Shown piece after piece: positions 23,411 to 36,180 of a stretch of DNA of 64,000 nucleotides (within the stretch, counting starts at the first letter, position 1; each line of letters begins with the position of its first letter). The notes under the pieces are model-generated. The model was not told the DNA's origin. It worked only from the letters and a program-made list of their open reading frames with translations, and ran no database searches. The translations under genes and the position numbers were made by a program. This DNA comes from Neospora caninum Liverpool (taxonomy: Eukaryota > Apicomplexa > Conoidasida > Eucoccidiorida > Sarcocystidae): assembly GCF_000208865.1 (NCBI RefSeq), contig NC_018397.1, positions 5,051,748 to 5,115,747 of the forward strand, given 5' to 3'.

Positions 23411-26400
23411 ATGTCGTCTCTGGCGAGAGACGCCTCCCGCTGGCCTCCAGAGTTCAGCGAGTTCAGCGTTTCGATACAAGGCTTGAGGACAGGTGAGCGC
23501 TCTCCGAGCTCCGAGCAAACGATGCAGTGTGCTCCCGGATTTCCTCGCCTTTCCAAAGTCTGGACACCGCGATGAAGACACGGAAGAAACAAAGTACACG
23601 CATGAAGAAACGGCTCGCCGAGGCGGCCGGGGATCTCAACCTTTTCCGCGGAACAGAGACAAAAACCTCCTGTCATCAACCTGTCTCATAAGTGCCTTTG
23701 TTCTCCTTCCCGTCTCGGCGCATCCAGTGATTGGCCCTCCACCGGAAGGCAAATTCGTCCGCATCTGTTTCTCCGCTACTGGACACAGGCACACGCTTTC
23801 ACGTGCACACATATACTCATGTATATGGAAGTGTATTTATGGGTATTTGTTTTCCCTTTTTAGGAGAGCCGCAGCCATGGCCGGAAACGTTCAAGGAATG
23901 TGAGAAGCAGGTGTCGGCCTTGATGGGCGATGTCTTCGAAGAGCGTCGCCCCTTGCGTAACCGCCACGCGCTTTCTCTCGTGAGCTCAGAGCTGTAGATC
24001 TTCTCTCAGAGCAGCAGGGTTTCCGCTCTGTCTCGCGCAGATTCGGCGTTGTCTCGGGTTTTTTCGCCGTGCTTCCTTCCCTATCAAGACACCTTTTTGT
24101 CTGGCGCTTGGTCCTCTGAAAGAGGTCCAGACGCAGAAAAACGCCTCCAGAGCGCAGTACCAACTCAGTGCTCCGCCTCTCTCCGGTGTCTCATTGTTCG
24201 CTCTCCCGATGCGACCTCTCAGGTCTTTCTGATCCCCTCTTGGCTTCCACCTTTTCTTTTTCTCCAGTCTTCTCTGTCTTCTCTGTTCTCTCCTTTTTCT
24301 CTGGTTCGATGACCTCGCGGTGCCTCCGTTTCGCGCGTGTCTTCAGATGGTGGAGGAACTAGTTCTGCAAGGCCACGGCCCACAGCTCTTCTCGCTCTTT
24401 GTCTCCGAAATAGATTCTAGAATCTCCAACATCCTGTCCCGCATCTACGCATCGCTGTCACCAGACCTCACCTTCCTGCATGCAATCGCGGAGGGCTGGG
24501 CGGCCTTCAGACGCGCACTGGTAAGAAGAAACGGGACAAACATAAACCCCTCCTGGCAGAACCATCCGCCGGAGGGATTACCGGACGGAGAAGCGAGACA
24601 GCGGCTTGTGTTCATTCAACAGCCAGTGTCGTCGAGAGCCTGAGAGCCTTCAAGTCTCTCGCGACTGCACTGCTGAGGACGCTTGGCCTTCTCGCCGCGA
24701 TCAGAGCAGAAAGGGTTAGGTTCAGTGCCCAAGGCAGTGCGCTGGATTGGATACCCAGGGAACTGCGCCCCAGTGAGAATCCTCAGTCACCAAGCAGGCC
24801 ATACCAGTCAGATAACTGAAGCGAGACTCGTGGGGAGATCGAGTGAAACAAGGCGCCTCCAAACCAGAGAACGAAAAGACACAGCGAAGACGAGGGAAAA
24901 CGACCGCGAGAGGGGAGCGACAGCGTCCTCGCGGGGGACGCAAGGACAGAGGAAGGGCGCGCCGACGCTTTCGAGATGCGAGTTTTCGTGGTGGGTCTTT
25001 TTGTCTGGCGTGGTTCTCGCGGTTTTCAAGTTCGAGGAGAGGGCCGCGCGCGCATGCATTTCTGAGGCTGTGCGGCGTATCTTTTGCAGCACGTCATCTT
25101 GCAAGTCTTTTCGTATTTGGAGAGACACTACGTCGCGTACTCCAGCGAGGTCTCGCTCGTCGACGTCTCCGAGTCGCTCTGGCTGAACCAGCAAAAGTGT
25201 CTCGGCCAGCAGTTCGAGGCAGTGCTCCTTCACACTCTTCTCCAGGCTATCCAGTTGCATCGATCGGGAGACACGACTCGCGAACACGACGTTCAAGTCG
25301 TCACCAACATGCTGTCCTCCCTCGGCGTACGCAACGCACCACGGCTCTCGAGAGACCCAGACACTTCCTATACTATATGCATGTATATCTCTCTCTCTCT
25401 ATCTATCTATATATATATATATATATGTATGTAGGTGTGGATTCGATAGGCGTATTGATAGCTATCTGGATGTATGCATTTGTATCATTACAGTGTATCC
25501 TTGTCGATGTCAGCGCGCGCCGGGGTGGTGTGGGCGGTTTGCAGGTGGATTCTGGACCCTCGAGGTGGTTGCTGCCGTGTCTTCTCTCTGTCCTCTCTTC
25601 CTGGCGCTTGAGGTATTTCCTGTGGTCTCTGCTTCTTCATCGTTATGTCCGTGTTCATCTTTGCGTCTCTGTTTCTTCACCGCGATTTCTGCGTTCATCT
25701 CTGCGTTTGTTTTTGTGGTCTCTAGATCTACCACGACATTTTCGAGCAGCGGTTTCTCGAGGCGTCTGCGGAGTTTTACACGAAGGAGAGCGCCGAGTTG
25801 TCTTCGGCTCTTTCAGTCGACGCGTACAGCAGCCACGCGGAGAGGCGGCTGCGAGAGGAGGACGGTCGCGCGTCTTTGTTCCTCGTCGAGGCGTCGCGGC
25901 AGCCGCTCCTCGACCTCGTGCGCTTCCATCTCATTGGCCAGCACGTCGACGTTTTGTCAGCAGTCCCCAGTTTGCGGAGCTTGGCGGAGGCGCGCAAGAC
26001 GGCCGAGCTGGGGCGTCTGTACACCCTGCTGAGTCAAGTCGACAAACTGGATGTCCTTCGCTTGCGCTTCGTCGAGGCCGTGCGCGACTCGGGGCTTCAT
26101 CTCCTCGCCCAGTTGCAGGAGCCTTCGGAGGCGGAGAAGAAGGACGGCAAAGAGCTGAAAGGGAAGGAGTTCACAGCCCAGTTGTTTGCGCTCAAGGACG
26201 CGCACGAGGCCGCCTGGTTCTTCGCCTTCAACCGCAATCCACAGTTCAGTCTCGGCATCAAGGTGAGAAGCCGTGAAGCGCTTGACGTCGGCCTCGCGCG
26301 ACGCAGATATAAGTCGAAAGGACGCGGCTGCAGAGCCGAGAACTGGCAAATCTCCGTCAGCTTCTTTGCATGCACGCTCCACACGAGACTCTCATCTAGG

Positions 26401-29400
26401 CACGCCCTCGCATATACACTCACGTTCTCGGTTCGGCACATGCCTGTCTGCCTCCACTCTCAATCTCGGACGACAGGAGCAGAAAAAGAGCGAGGTCAAT
26501 GAACTGTTTCGCGAGTGTGTGAACTTCCGGTTGCGTGCGTGAATCGATTGCGGCCTATGTGCGTTGTGTCTTCGTCCTCAGGAGGCCTGGGAGAAATTTT
26601 TGAATCACGACGTCGAAGCGTCGCGGAAGGTTACGCGCTTCCTGGGTGCGTGGCGAGAATTCACGCTCACAGCTAAGCCCAGTTCCTGCGCGGGATCACC
26701 GGGGTTTTCAGTGCAAGGCGTCTCTCGAGCTCGGTGTGGAGATGGTCTGCCCAACTCTCTCGACTGTCTCGCTTTCGCAGATCGCTTTTCTCGTTTTTTT
26801 TCGACGGAGACTCTGTTTTTCAGGCGCGCGCTGCGCTGGGCGTGTGCCACGTGTCGAAGCTGGAACACTTTTTCCCGTCTTTGCTTTGCCTTGCGAAGCC
26901 GCGAAGCCTGTCGCGGGGATCGGCCCTGTTCTCGCGACGTTGACTGCGGGTCTCGCTTCTTTTCTCTGCAGCGAAAAGGTGCGACTCACTCTTGAGGGAG
27001 ACGAAGAGCGCCGGTGAAGATATCGAAGCGGAGCTGGCAAATGTCATGGTGATTTTTCGCTACCTCGATTGCAAGGACTACTTCGAGGTAAGCGGCGAAA
27101 CGCAACGACGTTTTTGGTGGCTCCAGACGAAAAACGTGGAAAAAGAAACTGTCGTACGGTAGAACGCGTGCCGGTCTTCTCTTTCTCTCGCAGCCTCGTC
27201 CTCCATGGCTTCAGTCCTCCGCGTCTGCTTCCAAGACGCGAGATCTACTTCACAAAGAGGGGTATAACAACGGGTGCATGCATGCAGAAAAGCATGCAGA
27301 TAAAGGTGTCCACGCCTTTCCTTTGATGTGCCTGTGGATCTCCGGAGAAAGCTTTGGAATCGTGCAGCGCCAAGCGTTTGCATGCGATTAGTTTCCCGTG
27401 CGTCGAGTTGTGTGTTTCGTGCGGTGTCTTGACAGGAGTTCTACCGGACAGATTTGTGCAAACGCCTTCTCACTGGGAAATCCGCGAGCGACGATGCAGA
27501 AAAGGCGATGGTTCAGAAGTTGAAAGACGGTCAGTCCTCAGGCGTCACTGTGTCTCCTCGGTTTTCTGAAAAAGCCGCTGTTCAGGAGTTCTCTCCACCT
27601 TTCAGCCCCTTTCTCCTTCCCTGTCTCCTGCTTCGCCCTCGCTCGTGTGAACAATCTTTCGTTCGCCCCCCGTTTCTGCGGCCGGCCGTCGAAATTCCGT
27701 CTTGTCGCCGTATTCCCTCGCTCTTCCACTGCAGCATCATTCCAGAGAGGGAAAAGGAGAAAGACGGGGAGAAACAGGAGACACAAAGAAGCAAGAGGGA
27801 CAGCGAGACAGAAGGAAGAGAGAAGAAAGAGGGACAGGGAGAGCGAGAGCACAGATCCGTTCACTGTTTCTTCACTTCCACGTGCCAGCGTGGCTGTCGG
27901 TTGACCGTCAGAGAGCCGGGAGACACCCGAGCGTCGGTGTTTTCTTTTTCTTCAGAGTGTGGTCAACAGTACACGCACAAAATGGAGAGTATGTTCAAAG
28001 ACGTTCACCTGTCTCGGCAAACGATGGCTCTGTTCAATGCGGTAAGGCTTTCGCGCTGTCTGCGTCTCTAAGGTCTTGAGTGCAAATATGGAAGCTGTCA
28101 ACAAAGGCGCTAAATCTATGAGAGACGCTCTTCCACACGCCGGCTTTGTTCGGAAGATAGAGTAACTTCTTTGAAGCTGTATGGGGGTTCTGACGGCGCT
28201 TTCAAAGAACAGCCGATCGCCATCTCCCATTTTTCGTCGATCGAATCGTCGAGCAACAGGCCCAGTTACCTGAAGTTTTCTGGGGGGGAAGTTCCTTTAT
28301 GTCGAAGCGGTCTGTGGGTCATTCACGCTACTTTCTGTCCGCGAAAAGACACAGAGTCTCTTCTGGGGTCTCTGCAGCGAGCGCGCGATTTCTCTGCTGT
28401 CTCCACCCTCGGCACGAACTCTCCTTGATCACCTCATCAATGTCCTGACACCGGACTGTCAGTACACCTCTTTCTCCGTCGCTCCTGTTGCTGCCGGAGG
28501 CAGCGCACGGCACGCTGAGCCTCTTCTCTCGGCCGCTCTTTACATCTTTGTCGAATACGAGTGTCGACAGTAGCGCCGTGCATCTGTCCCACAAAGCCGC
28601 TAGCAACTTCCCCCGCAGATCCCCTAATCTTTCACTCTCTCTGTATATACATATGTAATGTATCTGTCATCTGTTCTCGTGTTTGAGCGTGTGAAACGTG
28701 GTCCTCTCTCTCTTCACCTATCTGGTGTCTCCGTAACTTGTCTTTGGGCGATGGTCTTCTTGCGCACTCTGGGTTCCGCTGCGCTGTAGGGGTTTTCCTG
28801 TTTTTCGAAAGGTTGGCGCTTTCAAACGCGAGATGGTGTGCTCTCGCCGTCTCCTGAACATCTTTTATCCCTACTCGTTCGCCACCACTAAGGGAATAAG
28901 TTCTTTTCCCTTGAGCACTAAGATAGTCGACTCTTCCGCCGTGCGGCGGCCTTGGCGTCTCCGCCCGCATGCACGTTTCGTGTCTGACGCTCGCGTGTCT
29001 CGGCCGCCTCGGCTACCGTGTCTTTTAAAAGCATTGTTTTGCCGGCTCGCCGAAGACGTTGAGGTTCGCGAAACCCGTCGTGTGTCGCTGTTCTGTGCAT
29101 GCGTTGCCGCGCTCCGCGCTCTCTCCAGGACGCCGCCTCGCAGGAAGAAGTTGCCAAGACGGGGCTTGTGTTCGACGTCGCCACCTGTGCAGCGGGCACG
29201 TGGCCGCAGAGTGCGTCAGCTGAGCAGATGCGTCTCCCGGCTGTCGCCGCAAATCTCCAGCAACTGTTCTCGACCTTCTATAAGGCGAAGCATCCCGGCC
29301 GCAACCTGTCCTGGATCTCGTCCCTCGGCGCATGCGAAGTTCGTGCCACGTTCACAGTCAATGTAAGAGCGAGAAAGACAAGAGGAACCGGCGTGGTGAA

Positions 29401-31883
29401 AGAGGGAGGAGAACAAGACGCACGATAGGTTTCGGAGCGGCGCAGGAAGAGGGGGAGAAGGGCGGGTACACCGCGAAAGCGCGAGAGACGAGACTGTTTC
29501 GAAGTGTTGGATCTCTTTCTCGCGGATTTCTAGGTTGTCGGGTCTCTAGGTTCCTCTCTCTGCTTCTTTCAGAGGCCGAGCAACTTCGTCGAGGCGCACC
29601 TGCCGACCCTTTCCGGCTCGCCGATGCAGGTGGAGGACGAGCAGGAAGACAGCTCTCCAGTCTCTTCGCATGCACCTCGGGCGTGGCCCGACTACGTGTT
29701 CAAAGTGTCGGAGCCGCAGGCGTGGATTCTGCTTCTCTTCAACGGCAGAGACTCCTTGACAGTGCAGGAGATCGCCGAGGCGACGGCCCTAGGTGAGCGT
29801 GCGCGAGAAGCAAGACGAAGGACGGAAGGCAACCCGCAAAGGGAACGAGAGAACCTACAGAGAGAAAGACGAAGGAAGGGAACCACGTGGAGAGAACAAA
29901 GGAGAAGGGAAAGGAGACTCTACGCCTGGACAGCTCTGAGAGAACAAAGAAGGGTGGGTCACGCCGACTCCGGGTGCGAAGTGCTACGAAGCGAGAGTCT
30001 CAAAACCTCTGGACCTAGGGTAGCAGATACGTTTTGGAGGTGCCTCCTGAAACAGTTCTGTGAGGGGAGACGGTCTCCATAGCGTGTGAGCAGGCCCGAA
30101 AGAGACGCACATGCGTCATTTCTCGTCTCGCCTGCACATGGCCGCCGGCGTGGGGCTCTGTCCCCATTCGCTGCTGGTTTTTCGAAATGCGCGAATCGGC
30201 GACATCTGCCATGCGCTCCCGCACAGGTCCCGAAGAGCTCCAAAGACAGCTCCTCGCGCTGTATGTGAACAAAGCAACGAGGATTCTCTTGCGGCAAAAA
30301 GACGAGGTGAGCGGGCGTTCATCTGCTCGGGCCACCCTGCGTGGCGGTTAAGCGCGAATCGACATTGAAGAACGCCGCAGCAACCGGTCGATTTTTTCTC
30401 TCCCTGTAACGTTCAGACGGGCATCTTGTGCTACATTCATGTTCACAGACACACAGCTTGGTATACAGATGTAGCGAGGGGGAGAACGAGGTTCGAAGAG
30501 CTTCTGGACCTGCCTATAGACGCGTATCTACTATACATATGTAGTGTAGATGTGGAATAGGTAGATCTGGACACGTTATGCTTGAGATGCAGCCAGGAAA
30601 GAGGGGATCACAAAGCTGCGTGCCTTTGAAGAGACACACACGTATGGCGGTTCCCCGAGTGGGTGCGCCAGGCTGCGGCTTTGTGCACACCTCTCTCTAG
30701 TTGTGTGTATCTGGGAGACCGACATGTAGGTGGAGTGATTGGAGAGTCACGACAGGATTCGCATCACCGTCCCCTTTCCTCGGTGTGTTGCGTCTTCCTG
30801 TGCGCGTGCGTGTTTTTGTACCCATGCTGACACTCGTCACAGCGGCGTTTTGCGTCCCGAAAGTAGTGGATTCTCCCGGTTCTCTCCGGTGTCCGTACAG
30901 AACGAAGAGCGGTACTCGGTCAACTTCGACTTCCAGTCCAAACTGCGGCGCATGCAGGTCTCTCAGATTCAACTGACATCTCATCCGGTACGCCAAAACT
31001 CTGGGACGAAGCCCGATGTGATTTCGCCGTTCTTTGCACGCAAGTGGAGGCGTCTCTGCCAGCTTATCCACAGAAAGTTCCATGCTCCGTCAAAACACTC
31101 CGATCGATGTAAAGGGTAATCTTACAAGCATCTTCGGCGGTGCATGAATCAGGTGTACACCGTGTGTTGGTTTTTTCATTGTGTGCATGGCGATACGTGC
31201 GTTGCTATGTAGACAACCCAGGCGTGCAAACTATGTTTCTAGTCTGTTGTAACACTCGTGCCTCTGCGGTGTGTTTTCGGCGAATTTGAGTTGTGGGCTT
31301 CCCGACAAAAAACACGCATGCGATCGTCATCTAATGCCCTCAGTGGACGCAGCAGCGCCTGCGTGGAGGCTGAGCGTGAGGGTGTACGTGCAGGCCGTTT
31401 TGGACGCAGTCTCGCAGGTAGCAGGACGGCCCCGCATTCATGCATCCAGATGTACAATAGTGTGTATGTGTATGTACATGTATATGTATGTATATGTATG
31501 TATACTTGGACCTCCGTGTGTGTGTTTGTGCTTTTGTTTGTGCATGTATCTCCGTATGTATGGCCGACTATGTGTGCATCTATTGCACGTGCATGAAGGG
31601 GGGCGTGCGCGAGTGTTTTCGTCGATGTTTTCAGAAAGAGGAAATTGCAAAGGTTGAGGCGCGCGTGTCTCAAGACCGTGACCACCAAATCGACGCATGC
31701 ATTGTGAGGATTATGAAGACGAGGAAGGAACTGCGGCACAACCTGCTGATCGCTGAGGTGTCCAGTCAACTGTCTTTCAAGTGTGACCCAGCGATGCTGA
31801 AGAAGCGAATCGAGGCTCTGATTCACCGCGAGTACCTGAAGCGGGATGACGCCGATCACAGTGTCTACATTTATGTCGCGTAG
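23411..31883 (+). CDS. Cullin, CUL3-like E3 ubiquitin ligase scaffold, 14 exons
   Basis: Exons: 23411-23492, 23864-23979, 24347-24520, 25090-25326, 25726-26262, 26582-26645, 26972-27087, 27436-27529, 27956-28041, 29129-29362, 29573-29792, 30227-30306, 30901-30987 and 31635-31883. Every intron is GT-AG and the sum is exactly 792 codons (791 residues, normal for cullins). Residues 1-382 are the helical cullin repeats that bind adaptors; about 383-700 is the cullin homology domain (MVIFRYLDCKDYFE, then YRTDLCKRLLTGKSASDDAE), which binds RBX1. The last exon is the winged-helix neddylation domain with IVRIMKTRKELRHN; Lys737 is the expected NEDD8 acceptor. The end EYLKRDDADHSVYIYVA fits CUL3 better than CUL1 (YTYVA versus YSYLA), as does ELVLQGHGPQLF near residue 70. 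It acts in cytosol or nucleus, scaffolding ubiquitin transfer. The orthology class is my reading; cullin identity is secure. Confidence 0.94.
25387..25430. repeat. Compound (TC)n(TATC)n(TA)n microsatellite in a cullin intron
   Basis: CT dinucleotides run into ATCT tetranucleotides and then an 18-base TA tract, inside the intron between cullin exons 4 and 5. Confidence 0.95.
31450..31515. repeat. GT/ATGT-rich tract in the last cullin intron
   Basis: Imperfect TGTATG/TATG repeats in the 647-base intron between cullin exons 13 and 14. Low-complexity sequence with no coding signal. Confidence 0.7.
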
Positions 31884-34242
31884 ATGCGCAGAACAGGTGC
31901 GATATTTTTTGCAGTTTCGCGCTGTCGGTATCTGTGTGAGTCTGTATTGACGTACACACCTGTGTATATGAGTAAGTATTTAGGTAGACTCGTGGAGAAA
32001 ACAGGCATGTCGAGGCGACTTTTCATGTCCGTGTACACCCACATGTAGACATCCGTATTTTTATAGGGGGACTTCTACAGATAGCTCGTGATTTGGGGAT
32101 TGGACGCGCGCCAACATCTTAGAAACGGATTCCCAGTAAGCAGGCGGATCACCTGTCCCTTTTCACCTCGGGCGAAAGAACAGGCGTTGACATGCTCAAT
32201 GTGTGCTTCTCGAGGGTCTATCGGAGGGTTTTTGTGCGCAAACTAGGGTTATGGGGCAGAGTTCCGTAACGCCTCGGTTCTCCATTTCAGCCCGCCTCTC
32301 TCACCGCAAACGCGAAGGCCCTCGCATGCGCCCGAGAGTGTCGACCGTCTGGCGGACATTGAGTGAAGTGGAAAGAAAGGAGGTGCGGCCTGCACTGTGG
32401 ACACTAAAAAGCACCGTGCACTGGGCAAGCGACACAGAGAGGAGTTGCGTGCATGCGACGGAGGCAAAAAAGGATAGCAGCGGGATGGGCAGGCGAGGAG
32501 TGAGGACAGAGCCACGCGAGGAGCAGCGGAAACAGAGAAACCGAGGATTTAGAGGAGCGGAAGGGGGCCGACTTCATAGTGCATCTCTCGTATTTTCGTC
32601 CGAGTCAAAACAGACAGTTTCGTGTGTCTGCATGCACTTATCAGTTGTGGTCCTGGGAGCCGAACGTGGTACACGTGTTTCCTTTGGGCACCCCGCTGTC
32701 GGTGAGGCACGAGACCGGACGCCTAGCGTACAAGGACCTTGGAATGCAAGTGTCGGGGAGGGACGCGCGAGGAGTCGCTGACGAGCGTGAGTTTTTTCGA
32801 GAACCGCTCTCGTGTGGAGAGCCGTTTTCTCTTGACCGGTGGGGGCCTCGGTTCTGCACGGCGTTGGACTGCCTACAGAAAAACGTGTCGGTACACATTG
32901 CCCTTGCGCGCGGAGAACTGAGAGGTTGTTTCTCGTGAAGGAATCCTGAAGCCTGTAGCATTTCGGCTGTCTCAAAGTCTACCGAGGCCAAGGCTTGGGG
33001 TGCCATGACGTAGACCAAGAGCACGAGACACAGTGAGGCGAAAACGCTGCCGCGGCCTCACTCCGGGACAGCGAGAAATGCCGACGGCTCCACAGACACC
33101 GAGAGCAAGGTAGAGGGGAAACGCACTCAAATTGGAGGAAACCACGGCCCTTTGCATATCGATCAGGTCGTAGGGACCGCACTAGTTTGAGCGCCGCTAC
33201 TCTGTCGTCTTTGGTGTGGCGCGATGTGTAAACTGCGCGGTTCGTGTTTCCACGACTGAGTATTCTAGAGCCTCTTGAATCCACTGGGTCCAGTAAATAG
33301 GCCTTGAAATGTGTTTCGACATTCGCGCTTTTTGGCACCAGGAAAGGTTTCCCTCGCTCTGAATCGTGAGCATCGTATCGTTTTTGAAACGATTAGTTTT
33401 AGAGGGGGCAATGTGTTGTTTCCCCGGCATGTTTAGGTCCGAGGCTGCGGTGCCCGTACCTGGGCACGTCGTCTGGAGCGACTTGGAAAGTCAGAAGAAC
33501 CGCGTGGTTGCCCATCCATATCTACACATTTGCCATCAGTTGAGGCGCCACAGAATAACGACAATTCTTGCTTCGTCGACGACTTATTGCTCTCTCCACC
33601 TATTCATCGACACGCGCATGCGGCTTTCGATATTCTACAGGCGTACGTTTGTTTATGTTTCCTGTGCCTATCCCTGGCAGCATCTGCCGATTTTCACAGG
33701 GCTCATTCTGGTCGCAGACGTTTGAGCAAGAGCGGCGAGGATCGAACAATACAAGAGAACTTAGAAAACAGGGTTTCTGGTGACAGGGGATGTAGACGTC
33801 GTACGTGAACTGCCAACCACACACACACGCAAGTCAGAGTGGTACACGTGGCAGGGCCCACGTTTTTTTGTTCGTTGTTAAAAACCGGCATGTCTTTTTC
33901 TTGTGTCGCTCAAATTTTCCTCCCGCGCCGTCATGTGGGACAATGGAAAGAGACGCAGGAACCCATTTGGGCGTATGGCTTGGGCTGTATGAGTTGAGTA
34001 CACACATTTGCGTTGAGTACACAGATTTACTGATAACCGTGTGCAGGCCTGCCACTAAAGACCGTCGAGAACTATTGCATAGGTTTCTCATGCTCGCATC
34101 CAGACGCACATCGTCGGCGTAAATATGTTCACTTTTCCTAGTTCATCAGTCTCAAATAGAGAAGACTCCTGTCTATCTCTCTGTCTCTGGGCGCTGCTCT
34201 CCGGTTCCTTGGGTTACGCGCTCTATCCGTTTTGCATGTTGT
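31884..34242. other. Convergent 3' spacer between the cullin and the cysteine-repeat gene
   Basis: 2.4 kb between two genes facing each other, so mostly two 3' UTRs. It has several AT-rich stretches and short ORFs (for example 32203-32781) lacking domain, signal or splice support. I see no gene here. Confidence 0.6.
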
Positions 34243-36180
34243 TTAATACATGAAGGAGGCTCCTTTCTTTGAAGAAACCATCGGAGTCGATGGCGCCTTG
34301 TCTGCCACAATCACGGGAGAGGGAAGCGGGGCCTCGTGGACGACGACGGGTTGTTCAACGAGGATAGGGACTGCTTCTTCCGTCTTGGTTTTCGAGTTCT
34401 TCGGTTCTCGAACTTTCTCGGGGGTGACTTTGATTTTCGCGGCGCACGGTTTGCAGACGGTTTCGATCTTTGTTTCGTAGCACGGGTACGCCTGCTTTGT
34501 GAGAACGTCGTTGTAGCAGGTCTTCGGTTCTGTGTACGTTTCCACTCCACATTTGCTCTCGTACTTTGTCTCAGTGCATGCATACGGCTGCTCGACCTCG
34601 ACTTGTTTGTAGCACGTGTCGTCCACCTGGACTTCGACTTTCTCGCAATGCTTCTTCGTGCAGTCGTACGCAACTTCCACGGGGATCTTTTCGGTGCACA
34701 TCTTCGTTTCCCTGTGGCACTGGCGTTGCTTGGTCGTCTTCGTGCATGGGTATTGCTCCTCGACTTTGACGGTCTTGTAGCAAGTGTCTTGGTAGGGAAC
34801 GGCCTGATCCTTGCACTGCATTTTCATTTCAGTCGCAGGGCACGAGTAGGGGACTTGCACGGCCACTTGTTTTTCGCAAGTTGCTGCGACTTCAGCAGCC
34901 ACTTGTTCGCACTGTTCCTTCATTTCCATGACTGGAGGGCAGGGGTACGCCTCTTGGAACGGCACCTCCTTCGTGCATGTCGCTGGAACCTGTACAGCGA
35001 CTTGCTTGCATTCCTCTTTGTAGTCAACCTGGATGCAGTCGTACGCTTCCTTCACCTCGACTGTCTCGTAGCACGTATCATTCACTTCTACTTCTTGGTC
35101 GGTACACTGTTCCTGCTGTTCCTTCTTGTCGCACGCGTACTCCTGAACGGCGTCGACTTCTCGGTAGCACGTCTTGCTCACCTGGACAGGGATGGTCTGG
35201 CAGTTTGTCGCCTGGGTCTCCCCGTCCTTCTTGTTCAGTCGACGCATTTTGCACTTCTGATCTTTACATGGAACCTCGACAACGCATTCCGTCTTGTACT
35301 CGGTCTCGGTGCACTCGTACGCTTGCTTCTCCTTCACGTTCTTTGTGCACATGGCCGGAACCTTAACGTTCACTTTCTTACACTTCTGCTTGACCTCTGT
35401 CTTCTTGCACTTGTAGGACTTCTCCTTCGGCACCATGCGGTGGCACTTGCCTTTCACCTCAATTGGAACTTGCGCGCAACTCTTTTCCATCTGTGTCTTC
35501 GAGCACGCGTAGTCCTGTGTCTTCATGACGGTCTTGAAGCAGGTGCTCTGAGCCGCCGCCGACGGCACCGCAACTTTTTTACACTGCTGTTTGTATTCTG
35601 TCTTTGTGCAAGCGTACGGAACAGTTTGGAGTTCCTCTTTGTGGCACGTTTTGTCAACTGTCACTGCGACTTCTGTGCACACTTGCTCCATTTTCGTTTT
35701 CTCACATGCGTAGGGTTGCTGTTGGTCTACCGAACGGGTGCACGTGTCGGGCACCTCCACGGGGACCATGGAGCACGTTTCTTTGCCCTCGCACGGATAT
35801 TCTCGCTGCTGTTTCTCGGTTTTGTAGCAAGTTTCAACCACATCTCGACACTGCCTCTCAGTCTTGGTTTTGGGGCAGCTGTACGCCTGCTTCTCTGTCA
35901 CTTTCTTGAAGCACGTGCTGGGGACGCCGACGGCGACGTTCTTGCATACTTCCTTCTCCTGGACCACAGGGCATGAATAGGCCTCTTTCGTGGTCACATC
36001 TTTGAAGCATGTACTCTGCACCTTCTTTTCAACCTGTTCACACACTTCCTGCTCGACGTGCACAACTTCAGCTTTCTTAGCGGACGCAAAGAAAACCGAC
36101 CGGTTCCCGTTTACGCACATCAAAGCGGCCACGACAGCCAAAAACACGACTCTGCTCGGACACCGGCGTACAACCGCCAT
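34243..36180 (-). CDS. Secreted cysteine-repeat protein (about 16 units), candidate oocyst/sporocyst wall or surface protein
   Basis: A single 645-residue ORF with no intron needed; the start context CACCATGG is excellent. Residues 1-25 form a signal peptide (basic MAVVRRCPSR, then hydrophobic VVFLAVVAALMCV). From about residue 45 to 600 the protein is built of about 16 units of roughly 32 residues with the pattern C-x-x-V-x-V-x-V-x-x-T-C-x-K-x-V-x5-Y-x-C-x-x-T, that is three cysteines plus conserved Val, Thr, Lys and Tyr. Units 3 and 14 are shortened and one unit carries a Lys/Arg insertion. The tail (about 600-645) is free of repeats and ends SKKGASFMY; there is no membrane segment or GPI signal. 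Evenly spaced cysteines and tyrosines in a secreted coccidian protein suggest a crosslinked extracellular structure such as the oocyst or sporocyst wall. That role is inference; I do not recognise a named family. Confidence 0.82.
   Translation of the reverse strand: MAVVRRCPSRVVFLAVVAALMCVNGNRSVFFASAKKAEVVHVEQEVCEQVEKKVQSTCFKDVTTKEAYSCPVVQEKEVCKNVAVGVPSTCFKKVTEKQAYSCPKTKTERQCRDVVETCYKTEKQQREYPCEGKETCSMVPVEVPDTCTRSVDQQQPYACEKTKMEQVCTEVAVTVDKTCHKEELQTVPYACTKTEYKQQCKKVAVPSAAAQSTCFKTVMKTQDYACSKTQMEKSCAQVPIEVKGKCHRMVPKEKSYKCKKTEVKQKCKKVNVKVPAMCTKNVKEKQAYECTETEYKTECVVEVPCKDQKCKMRRLNKKDGETQATNCQTIPVQVSKTCYREVDAVQEYACDKKEQQEQCTDQEVEVNDTCYETVEVKEAYDCIQVDYKEECKQVAVQVPATCTKEVPFQEAYPCPPVMEMKEQCEQVAAEVAATCEKQVAVQVPYSCPATEMKMQCKDQAVPYQDTCYKTVKVEEQYPCTKTTKQRQCHRETKMCTEKIPVEVAYDCTKKHCEKVEVQVDDTCYKQVEVEQPYACTETKYESKCGVETYTEPKTCYNDVLTKQAYPCYETKIETVCKPCAAKIKVTPEKVREPKNSKTKTEEAVPILVEQPVVVHEAPLPSPVIVADKAPSTPMVSSKKGASFMY

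Noticed and set aside
28420..28572. Open segment reading LLDHLINVLTPDCQYTS, considered as a cullin exon
   Set aside because: Exons 9 and 10 already join in phase and align continuously to the cullin family without it.
34336..35976. 546-codon plus-strand ORF opposite the cysteine-repeat gene
   Set aside because: The regular 32-residue spacing of the minus frame makes its complement open; no independent support.
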